A stretch of DNA of 14,177 bases from Promethearchaeota archaeon. Lineage in GTDB: Archaea > Asgardarchaeota > Lokiarchaeia > Sigyniarchaeales > SOKP01. Every line of letters starts with the position of its first letter. The stretch's first letter is position 1. The notes beneath the pieces were generated by a model, which worked only from the letters and a program-made list of their open reading frames with translations, was not told where the DNA came from and made no database searches. The stretch covers positions 1 through 14,177 of the forward strand of contig JAEORV010000007.1 in assembly GCA_016840695.1 (NCBI GenBank), written 5' to 3'. The position numbers and the translations under genes are program-made. Below are positions 1 through 6,349 of the stretch, one piece after another.

Positions 1-1
1 T

Positions 2-1714
2 GTAATTGATATAGGTGAAGAAGCTAAAATGGCTACTGAAGGACACACGATTCATTACGATGGGTTCTTCACGATGTCAAATCACGACCAGGCGAGAGAT
101 AAAGTAAACACTCGCGTGTTAATTCCTAAGGGAGAATATGCCAGTCCATGGATAAATACCATTGAACGCGACGAGGGCTTGAAAGAGGTCTTGGAGATCA
201 TGGATGGTTCCATGGCCGGTCACGAGTGCGTGGTTCGGTTTTTTTGCTTGGGACCAAAAAACTCGAAGTTTTCTATTCTTGCGCTTCAGCTCACGGACTC
301 GTTTTACGTCGCTCACTCGGAAGATCTGTTATATAGAGCCGGTTATGAGGAATTTAAGAAGTTAAACGGCTCCGATAAGTTCTTTTCGTTCATCCACTCA
401 AGCGGAGAATTAACAGGAGACCCTCCAGTCACGAAAAATCTAGACAAGCGTAGAATCTATGTGGATCTAAAGGAGGACATCGTGCTCACGGTAAATAATC
501 AATACGCTGGAAATTCTCTCGGTTTAAAGAAACTCGCTTTACGCCTTGCAATTAATAAATCCAATAACGAAGATTGGTTGGCGGAGCATTACTTCATATT
601 AGGAATACATCCAAAGGGTAAAAATAGAGTTTCATATGCATCAGGGGCGTATCCTTCGGGGTGTGGTAAAACCTCCACGGCAATGCTTCCCGGGCAAACA
701 ATTGTAGGAGATGACATTGCATACCTCCGAAAATGGGAAGATGGTTATGCACACGCAGTTAATATTGAACGAGGCGTGTTTGGGATCATCAAGGATGTCG
801 ATCCGAAAGGCGACCCTGTTATCTACGAAACCATCACCACCCCAAGAGAGACCATCTTCTCCAACGTTCTCGTGAAAGAAGGAATGCCTTATTGGATAGG
901 AATGGGAAGAGATCATCCTAAAGATGGTTTTAATTTTTCTGGGGAGTGGTTTGAAGGCAAAAAAGACGAAGATGGAAAAGCAATACCTCACGCTCATCCT
1001 AATGCTCGTTATACGGTACGCATCGAGGAATTATCAAACGCAGATCCCAACCTTCACAACCCCGATGGCGTTCCAATCAGTTGTATATTCTATGGAGGAC
1101 GAGACAGCGACACCATGCCCCCCGTCTTGGAAAGTCTCGATTGGGAACACGGCGTCTTTTTAGGTGCTGCAATCGAGTCAGAAACCACAGCACAAACGCT
1201 CGGTGCTGAAGGCGTGAGAAAATCCAGTCCGATGGCGAACCTAGACTTTGTTGTAGTACCTTTAAATATTTATCTGGAAAACCACCAGAAATTTGGAAAA
1301 AGCTTGAAACATCCCCCTAAAGTGTTTGCTACTAATTATTTCTTGAAAAGTCAAGAGGGAAAGTACTTGAACGGAATGCTTGATAAACTCGTCTGGGTAA
1401 TGTGGTCAGAAGCTCGATTCTACGGCGAATATGATGCAATTCAAACGCCAATAGGGCTCATTCCAAAATACAACGATCTAAAGGAGCTATTCAAGCTATA
1501 TCTCGATGAAGATTATACTGAAGAAGAATATATTAAGCAATTTGAAATGAGGATCTCGAAACTTCTCGCAAAACTCGATAGAATAGAGAACAACTTCAAG
1601 AAGGAAGCGAACATGCCTCAGTTTTTCTGGGAAATATTGAACAAGCAACGCAAGGATTTAACTGGTCTTAAAGAAAAAAGCGGTAAGGAATTAATATCTC
1701 CGCTTGAGCTTTAA
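2..1714 (+). CDS. pckG: Phosphoenolpyruvate carboxykinase (GTP), 5' end cut by window edge
   Basis: Interconverts oxaloacetate plus GTP with phosphoenolpyruvate, CO2 and GDP in the cytosol, feeding gluconeogenesis or anaplerosis. Counting from the ATG at 29, a GTP-PEPCK kinase-1 loop PSGCGKTS lies at residues 209-216, with the family's reactive Cys at 212. A metal-binding VGDDIAYL motif lies at 226-233, followed by YGGRDSDTMPPV near 355-366, HGVFLGAA near 374-381 and the nucleotide-site region NYFLKSQEGKYLNG near 436-449. All follow GTP-type, not ATP-type, order. The frame is open through the first bases of the window, and conserved sequence is already under way at the ATG. About 561 residues are seen against roughly 600-630 for the family, so the true start probably lies upstream and the ATG at 29 is internal. 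It converges on the next gene, and the two stop codons share TTAA at 1711-1714. Confidence 0.93.
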   Translation, partial: VIDIGEEAKMATEGHTIHYDGFFTMSNHDQARDKVNTRVLIPKGEYASPWINTIERDEGLKEVLEIMDGSMAGHECVVRFFCLGPKNSKFSILALQLTDSFYVAHSEDLLYRAGYEEFKKLNGSDKFFSFIHSSGELTGDPPVTKNLDKRRIYVDLKEDIVLTVNNQYAGNSLGLKKLALRLAINKSNNEDWLAEHYFILGIHPKGKNRVSYASGAYPSGCGKTSTAMLPGQTIVGDDIAYLRKWEDGYAHAVNIERGVFGIIKDVDPKGDPVIYETITTPRETIFSNVLVKEGMPYWIGMGRDHPKDGFNFSGEWFEGKKDEDGKAIPHAHPNARYTVRIEELSNADPNLHNPDGVPISCIFYGGRDSDTMPPVLESLDWEHGVFLGAAIESETTAQTLGAEGVRKSSPMANLDFVVVPLNIYLENHQKFGKSLKHPPKVFATNYFLKSQEGKYLNGMLDKLVWVMWSEARFYGEYDAIQTPIGLIPKYNDLKELFKLYLDEDYTEEEYIKQFEMRISKLLAKLDRIENNFKKEANMPQFFWEILNKQRKDLTGLKEKSGKELISPLEL

Positions 1715-2907
1715 TTATCTATCTTATTTTTTTTAATTTCCCCTATAATATCAACACATTTATCGTACTCTATTAAATCACTCTCGTTTATGCAAAAATC
1801 TCGCTGCTTGAGAATGTAGTTAAGTAATATATTTAATTGCTCGTCAGTTACAAAGTATTTATTTTTCCCCACGATGATTTTTGAAACTTCTTCTGCCTCG
1901 ACGAACTTTTCGATTATTTTAAGGCCAATCATGCGAAAAATTTCCTCGATATTTTCTCCCGTTTTGGCAGAAGTTTCGATGTATGCCATGCCTAATTCTT
2001 GCGCAAGTTTATGTCCTTCACCAGTTGAAACCATTCGATTTTCCAAATCCATTTTATTGCCTACGAGTACTATCAAGGCGTCGTCCAAGGCGACTTTCTT
2101 TATGTCCTCGTGCCATTCCTTGGTCACGTTCTCAAAAGACTCCCTATTAGCAACGTCGTAAACTATGATTATCGCTCCCGAGTCTGCTAGATAGGCAGGA
2201 CGAATTCGCTTGAATTGGGGCTGTCCCGCAATGTCCCAAATGATGAATCGTACCGTGGATTTTGATAACCCTTCGAAGTGGCATTCCTTCTTAGTAATGT
2301 CTGTACCAATCGTAGCTTTGTAATCCCCCTCAAATAAATCGTGAACATATCGCTGGACAATACTCGTTTTTCCAACGCCTCCATCTCCGATCAAGCTCAA
2401 TTTACACACGAAACTATCTGAATGTAGCTTGATCTTCTGGAGCGTGTCGATCTTACGATCTAATCTCTGGGTGCCAATATCCGTTTGAATTTTTGGAATG
2501 ACGGGACTTACTGGGCGTCCGTCAAAGATGCGTGCAACTTTCTCTGCCGCTAAGAAAGTGTAAGGAAAGTATGGATCAATCTGTGCGAGTGCGGTCAGTA
2601 CTGTAACAAACACTAATTCAGGCCCCGCTTCGCAAAATATGAATCGATATTGGTCAGTATCAAATGTTCCCGCCCCAAAAGTGCCCAAGTCAAAGTCTGC
2701 CGTGATTTTTTTAAGGATTAAATCAGCCAATGCACTAAATGCTCCAATAAACTTCTTCTCTCCCGTTTTTTCAGGAATTTTCGTTATAAAATCGACTATT
2801 AATCCCGTCCTATCTACGATTAAAGCGGCAATCAATTCCTCTCCCACTTCTTGATTGAACCATTTTAATAAAAATTTGAGTTTTTTCTTGTCGAAGTACA
2901 AATCCAT
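1711..2907 (-). CDS. Roadblock/longin-like domain fused to Rab/Ras-type small GTPase
   Basis: A 398-residue protein. Residues about 15-135 have the alternating strand/helix pattern of a roadblock/LC7 or longin-like domain, with a GEELIAALIVDRTGLIV strand-turn-strand near 22-38. Such domains dimerise and often bind small GTPases. Residues about 166-335 are a complete Rab/Ras-type G domain: P-loop GDGGVGKTS at 174-182, switch-I Thr199, G3 WDIAGQ at 224-229 with the catalytic Gln229, G4 NKMD at 284-287, and G5 ETSAK at 311-315. A further 60 residues of unknown fold follow. The C terminus is lysine-rich and lacks a prenylation cysteine, so lipid anchoring by the eukaryotic route is not expected. 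Start: ATG with AAAGG about seven bases upstream. It is the last of three minus-strand genes. All motifs are intact and GTP hydrolysis is expected. The partner and pathway are unknown. Confidence 0.88.
   Translation of the reverse strand: MDLYFDKKKLKFLLKWFNQEVGEELIAALIVDRTGLIVDFITKIPEKTGEKKFIGAFSALADLILKKITADFDLGTFGAGTFDTDQYRFIFCEAGPELVFVTVLTALAQIDPYFPYTFLAAEKVARIFDGRPVSPVIPKIQTDIGTQRLDRKIDTLQKIKLHSDSFVCKLSLIGDGGVGKTSIVQRYVHDLFEGDYKATIGTDITKKECHFEGLSKSTVRFIIWDIAGQPQFKRIRPAYLADSGAIIIVYDVANRESFENVTKEWHEDIKKVALDDALIVLVGNKMDLENRMVSTGEGHKLAQELGMAYIETSAKTGENIEEIFRMIGLKIIEKFVEAEEVSKIIVGKNKYFVTDEQLNILLNYILKQRDFCINESDLIEYDKCVDIIGEIKKNKIDN
1727..1734 (+). terminator. T-tract behind the PEPCK gene
   Basis: A run of eight T lies 12 bases past the PEPCK stop, a typical archaeal intrinsic termination signal. 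It lies inside the 3' coding end of the opposing GTPase gene, where the same bases encode a lysine-rich tail. No hairpin is evident, as expected for archaea. Confidence 0.4.
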
Positions 2908-3087
2908 CCAACCTTTATTGTGTATCTCAAAACAAAAAACAATATGATAGAATAATAATATGTTTAGCTTTTTTCAATGCATCTATTTTTGCATTTTCTT
3001 GAAAATTGAATCCTAGGAGAGGTGATTACAATTCATTAATAACAAGTAGTTTGTAAAAACCATGATATCGAACTTGAGGTGAATTCG

Positions 3088-4131
3088 CTAATCGTCGTCC
3101 TTCACGACTATGACATCGTCATCTAATCCTCTATAGAAGATTGCCATTGGATCTTCAACCGATATTATTTTAGGACCTTCTGTAGTTTCTAAACTCTCTT
3201 GGAATTCTTGTAAATCGACAACTTCAACGTGGATTTCTTCAATCGAAGGTACCTGTCCAGATTGTACCATCTGCACGTAGTCTTTATCGAGCTTGATCAA
3301 GTTAAAGCAATTGTGGCATCTAAATAGGTTAAAAATTCCGATATTGGAGGTTTTAGCCCACTGAGCCCAACAACTTTTATGAGCGATTGTCTCGCAGCTC
3401 GGACATTGAACCAAATCCACATTACTCTGCTTGAAACATATTGAACAAGTACCTGTGGCGGCTAATAGGATTGGATCAGCAGCCAAATTTTCAAAAAAGG
3501 GATAATTTTCATATTTTATTTCAGTGCTAATATCGTCGTCGTACAAGGAGAAGGAAGAAAAACTCCTTTTTTCTGCAAGGTTGTCTAACACTGAAAGGAG
3601 ATCGCGAACCTCAAAAATTTCGTGGAGATTACCGCTTGTCCTTCTTACCAAGTCCAATAATTTGAGATCTTCGACGGGATCGTTAATTCTTACTCGTATG
3701 ATATCAATTATGAAAGGCATGTCTTTTACTTGATCGATTAAATTCTCTAAAACTGGAACATATTGTTCTGGAATTTTATAAGATCCTTCGTCAGTGAGAA
3801 TGATCAAGCGAAAACACTTGTCGGAAATTTTTTTAAATACATCGATGATGAAGGTAATGGCAACCATTATCCCTCCAGCAATATTTGCCCTCGCTAACAT
3901 TGGTTCTAAAGACCTCAGTGCGATAAGCACGTTATCGGGATTTAGAGTGAAATCTTCTAAATAGTTTGGCCCGTCTTCTTGAAATAGTATCACGTTAAAC
4001 CTGTCGCTGTGGTCCATTGATTGCTTTTTTTCTAAAAATTCCTTGAGCGCGTCGTAAACTATTGCAAAATCGGTAACCCCTGGGGTTAGACCATTGAAAA
4101 TGAGCGTATCTTCCGAGCGAGTATCTGACAA
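3088..4131 (-). CDS. vWA-like protein with C-terminal C4HC3 zinc finger (RING/PHD-type)
   Basis: I do not recognise an exact family. Residues about 20-190 resemble a von Willebrand A fold: a helix followed by RFNVILF at 44-50, a GGI turn with helix near 86-100, and the strand CFRLIILTDEG at 106-116, a usual vWA signature. The metal-site DxSxS strand that should open the fold is missing or degenerate. Residues 229-275 hold eight potential zinc ligands, C229/C232, C243/C246, H251/C254 and C272/C275, in C4HC3 order as in PHD and RINGv fingers. The acidic tail ends in KDDD. The domain order (vWA, then zinc finger) resembles eukaryotic Ssl1/p44 of TFIIH, but that is only a resemblance. The start is TTG, with a GGGAG 13 bases upstream; up to 16 more in-frame codons precede it without ATG, GTG or TTG, so the N terminus is uncertain. 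It lies between two GTPase genes on the same strand. Confidence 0.75.
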   Translation of the reverse strand: MSDTRSEDTLIFNGLTPGVTDFAIVYDALKEFLEKKQSMDHSDRFNVILFQEDGPNYLEDFTLNPDNVLIALRSLEPMLARANIAGGIMVAITFIIDVFKKISDKCFRLIILTDEGSYKIPEQYVPVLENLIDQVKDMPFIIDIIRVRINDPVEDLKLLDLVRRTSGNLHEIFEVRDLLSVLDNLAEKRSFSSFSLYDDDISTEIKYENYPFFENLAADPILLAATGTCSICFKQSNVDLVQCPSCETIAHKSCWAQWAKTSNIGIFNLFRCHNCFNLIKLDKDYVQMVQSGQVPSIEEIHVEVVDLQEFQESLETTEGPKIISVEDPMAIFYRGLDDDVIVVKDDD

Positions 4132-4261
4132 TTTAAGTATTCTTCTCCCTATTATGTGTATGTTGATCTCTAATACAAGTTAATTAATTCTAGATTAAAA
4201 AAATAATCTCAATTAATTGATAAAAGTAATACGAGAATTTAAAATTAGTATGGTGTCTATG

Positions 4262-4268
4262 AAAAAAA
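4262..4268 (-). terminator. T-tract behind the small GTPase gene
   Basis: Seven A on the plus strand, that is U7 in the minus-strand transcript, start 11 bases past the GTPase stop codon. A second A7 follows at 4197-4203. Together they suggest that the GTPase transcript can end before the vWA gene. Confidence 0.4.
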
Positions 4269-4278
4269 GCAGTTGCAT

Positions 4279-4953
4279 TTAAATGTTCTTCAAACCTTCC
4301 CTGACTTTATAACTCTTGTTAGGGCGGTCGATTTCTATAAAACGCTTGACTTCAAACCCGTTTAGAAGGTCACGCATTTCTTCCTTGTTCTTTTTAAGCT
4401 TGGCGGATAATCCCTTGATGTCAGTTTCGTAATTTCGCATGATTTCAAGTGTATCTTTATGCTTGTCAAAGATTTCGTTAACAATATATTTTAAACACTC
4501 TTTAACGTTCTTTCCAGTTGTAGCGCTCGTGAGAAAGATTTTCGCATCGTCTTTTAGCTTGAATCGCTTTTGAATTTCTTTCTCGTTAACTGATTTTAAA
4601 TCTTGTTTATTACCGCAATAAGCAATCGGCGTGTCGTGCTTTATGAGCTTCTGAATTTCTTCTAAAATTGTTATAGCTTCCTTATCAGAGTCGGGATTTG
4701 CCACGTCAAATAAAAAGACGATCCCATCAACGCCGCTCACGATTACGTCTCGCATTATCTTGAATCTCACGAGTCCAGGCGTGCCAAATATAAACACATC
4801 AAAGGCGTCCATTTGTAACGTCGCCAGGTCCATCCCAACGGTATAGAACTTCTTATCTTGCCCTTGGGCTTCAATATTCATTGCTTTTTCGTCCAAAAAT
4901 TTTACAAAACTCGACTTTCCGCTCTGTAACCCACCTGTAATTACTATTTTAAT
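4279..4953 (-). CDS. Small Ras-like GTPase (COG2229-like), probable ATT start, catalytic Gln replaced by Leu
   Basis: A 224-residue GTPase if begun at the ATT codon 4951-4953. From there the N terminus reads (M)KIVITGGLQSGKSS, a complete P-loop GxxxxGKS at residues 7-14. An AGGTG ribosome-binding site lies exactly seven bases before the ATT. The first standard start codon, TTG at 4894-4896, would remove the whole P-loop. Other motifs: G3 FGTPGL at 56-61, matching the FGTPGQ signature of the archaeal/bacterial COG2229 GTPases but with Leu61 for the catalytic Gln; G4 NKQD at 115-118; and G5 TSATTG near 142-147. The 200s-range tail follows a likely coiled coil at about 165-195. No lipidation cysteine is seen at the C terminus. 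It is the first of three minus-strand genes, divergent from the membrane protein. GTP binding is expected; hydrolysis may be slow. Its partner is unknown. Confidence 0.82.
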   Translation of the reverse strand: MKIVITGGLQSGKSSFVKFLDEKAMNIEAQGQDKKFYTVGMDLATLQMDAFDVFIFGTPGLVRFKIMRDVIVSGVDGIVFLFDVANPDSDKEAITILEEIQKLIKHDTPIAYCGNKQDLKSVNEKEIQKRFKLKDDAKIFLTSATTGKNVKECLKYIVNEIFDKHKDTLEIMRNYETDIKGLSAKLKKNKEEMRDLLNGFEVKRFIEIDRPNKSYKVREGLKNI

Positions 4954-4960
4954 CGCACGA

Positions 4961-4965
4961 CACCT
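4961..4965 (-). promoter_or_regulatory. Ribosome-binding site that fixes the ATT start of the GTPase
   Basis: On the minus strand this reads AGGTG, matching the anti-Shine-Dalgarno end of archaeal 16S rRNA, and is followed by seven bases and then ATT. No ATG, GTG or TTG lies in frame between the upstream stop (4981-4983) and the P-loop. Confidence 0.6.
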
Positions 4966-5018
4966 ACTTTCCTTTTTGTTTCAATAGTTCTCTATCTCCA
5001 TATTAAACGAACTTGTTA

Positions 5019-5028
5019 ATAAATTTAT
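5019..5028. promoter_or_regulatory. Palindromic TATA-like element between divergent genes
   Basis: ATAAATTTAT is a perfect 10-base palindrome and could serve as a TATA box in either direction. It lies about 40 bases before the membrane-protein ATG, giving an expected leader of about 15-20 bases, and about 66 bases before the GTPase ATT start. No BRE is clear on either side. Confidence 0.35.
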
Positions 5029-5067
5029 ACAAATGCTTTTTTTTGTTGAAATATACTATTTTATATC

Positions 5068-5961
5068 ATGCCGAAATTAGTAGAGAAGAACCTTAAGCTA
5101 TTAAAATATGCCACATGTATTGTCGCTTTACTCATGATTTTTATAATCATTATGGTTTTTAATAGATTTGAAGAAATCCTTTACAGCCCGCCAACAACGC
5201 CGGGTGAATGGCTTGCCATGCAACCATATTTAGAATTAAATATTTTTTCGACCATCGTAATTTTTGTCCAGCCCACTTCAACCTTTTTTGTTTACTTCCT
5301 GGGTGTTATGACAATAGGCATAGGATCCTACATCATCCGAATCAGAGATGGACACAAATCCCGACTCTGGTGGGGGATCGCGCTCCTATTATGGGGCGCA
5401 GGCGCTCTATTTGCAGGAACCAGCTATCAAGCATTCAGTTACGAACTCAAATGTGCTGGAAGAATATTCTGCCTCTGGACCAGCTGGTGGGAAGTAGTTT
5501 ATCTCATCTTTTCTGCTGGAAGCGTGAATGCCATGATGATGGCTCAAGCACGTTCTTGCGCCACGGATAAATGGCGTAGAGTAATATCGGCATATGCATT
5601 TTTTAACATGGTATTATATATTCTTCTAACCTTAATCGGCGCTTTGATTCCTATCGAGTTCTTAATTTCATTTGAGTTAATGCTCATATTCTTTGCTCCC
5701 AATATATTGCTCTTTTTCATCATGAACAGTTGGAGATATTATCAAAATAAAAATAAAATGGATCTCGCGCTCTTAGGAGTATGGGTCTCCTTGATAGTTA
5801 TCTTGGCATTATATTATGTATACCTAGTCCTGGGAATAACTGAAACCTTATGGGAAAACGGTGTTTGGTTTTCAGAAAACGATATACTGCATATTGGTTT
5901 GATAGCATGGATGCTTTACATCTTAATAATCGTGAAAAGACATGTTACAGATTTAAATTGA
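5068..5961 (+). CDS. Eight-helix integral membrane protein of unknown function
   Basis: Not recognised as a named family. The 297 residues contain about eight hydrophobic segments, near 13-32, 58-90, 99-117, 139-160, 174-195, 198-219, 232-256 and 272-289. There is no signal peptide or soluble domain. The loop after segment three, residues 116-141, is unusually rich in aromatic and polar residues: GTSYQAFSYELK, then CAGRIFC with Cys129 and Cys135, then WTSWWE. It looks like a conserved functional core, possibly a ligand or metal site, though I cannot show this. Positive residues at 91-99 and 162-171 mark two likely cytoplasmic loops. The start is ATG with little ribosome-binding sequence, consistent with a short leader. 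The gene stands alone, divergent from the GTPase and followed by T-tracts. Confidence 0.8.
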   Translation: MPKLVEKNLKLLKYATCIVALLMIFIIIMVFNRFEEILYSPPTTPGEWLAMQPYLELNIFSTIVIFVQPTSTFFVYFLGVMTIGIGSYIIRIRDGHKSRLWWGIALLLWGAGALFAGTSYQAFSYELKCAGRIFCLWTSWWEVVYLIFSAGSVNAMMMAQARSCATDKWRRVISAYAFFNMVLYILLTLIGALIPIEFLISFELMLIFFAPNILLFFIMNSWRYYQNKNKMDLALLGVWVSLIVILALYYVYLVLGITETLWENGVWFSENDILHIGLIAWMLYILIIVKRHVTDLN

Positions 5962-6076
5962 ACTACTCCTCATATCAAATTGTAGTTTTATAGTATTCAA
6001 ATCATTACTCTAGAATAAGGAAATTGCCCAAAAAAGTCAAATTCTTAGATTAATGGATTTACTAACCATTCATCCC

Positions 6077-6101
6077 TTTTATTACATTTTTTTATTTTTT
6101 T
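6077..6101 (+). terminator. T-tracts behind the membrane-protein gene
   Basis: T4, T7 and T7 runs occur within 25 bases, the latter two at 6087-6093 and 6095-6101, about 115 bases after the stop codon. This is a plausible archaeal termination zone that separates this gene from the hdr operon. Confidence 0.4.
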
Positions 6102-6174
6102 CATAAAATCGAACGATCGGAAAAAAATTCTTTTTGACTAAAATCGATCACAAATTACCGAAAAAGTCAATATC

Positions 6175-6190
6175 ACGAAACATTTATATG
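6175..6190 (+). promoter_or_regulatory. BRE/TATA promoter of the hdr-met operon
   Basis: ACGAAAC followed by ATTTATATG matches the archaeal purine-rich BRE plus TTTATAT box. Transcription would start near 6210-6214, leaving an unusually long A-rich leader of about 135-140 bases before hdrA. Confidence 0.5.
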
Positions 6191-6349
6191 TAAAAAAGTC
6201 ATAAAAATAAAACTAAGGTATGAAATTTTTTGTAATTAAAAAAAAAATTTTCAAAAGCGATTGTTAATTTAGAAAACTAATCTAAATTTGATAATTTAAA
6301 ACTTAAATTATATCAAAAAAAAACAACAAACAAAAAAAAATGAAATGTT

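Larger units (their letters stand above)
6031..6201 (+). repeat. Repeated AGTCA boxes around the hdr promoter
   Basis: AAAAAGTCA occurs three times in direct orientation, at 6031-6039, 6161-6169 and 6193-6201. The related TTTTTGACT, which has AGTCA on the other strand, lies at 6131-6139. The last three start 30 and 32 bases apart, near three helical turns, and the final two flank the TATA box at 6183-6190. This is the arrangement expected of an operator. The Lrp-type regulator encoded behind metF is one possible ligand, which is inference only. Confidence 0.45.
5962..6349. other. 388-base non-coding region upstream of hdrA
   Basis: Very AT-rich and without a convincing gene. It holds the T-tracts at 6077-6101, four copies of an AGTCA-core box (6031-6201), a BRE/TATA promoter at 6175-6190, and then a very A-rich stretch of about 130 bases up to the hdrA start. 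A second TATA-like AAATTATAT at 6305-6313 could give a short leader instead. A 15-codon frame at 6220-6267 has no support. Confidence 0.7.

Noticed and set aside
29..31. ATG at 29 as the PEPCK start, with GGTGA upstream
   Set aside because: The frame stays open to the window edge, conserved family sequence is already in progress at this point, and the protein would be shorter than the family. It is more likely an internal methionine.
641..997. 118-codon minus-strand frame opposite the PEPCK gene
   Set aside because: It lies opposite the conserved kinase motifs of PEPCK and has no domain of its own.
3015..3084. Two strong Shine-Dalgarno-like stretches on the plus strand (AGGAGAGGTG at 3015-3024, GAGGTG at 3076-3081)
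   Set aside because: Each is followed within a few codons by a stop in every usable frame, so no gene is initiated there.
5208..5570. 120-codon plus-strand frame inside the membrane-protein gene
   Set aside because: Composition is arginine/histidine/cysteine-rich with no recognisable domain, and it overlaps a gene with clear transmembrane pattern. It is an out-of-frame shadow.
6220..6267. 15-codon frame in the hdrA leader (MKFFVIKKKIFKSDC) preceded by AAGGT
   Set aside because: Only one base separates AAGGT from the ATG, and the codons are those expected of random A/T-rich sequence. No support as a real leader peptide.
5962..6349. CRISPR array or tRNA in the long gap
   Set aside because: The repeated boxes are only nine bases with irregular spacing, and no cloverleaf or T-loop sequence is present.
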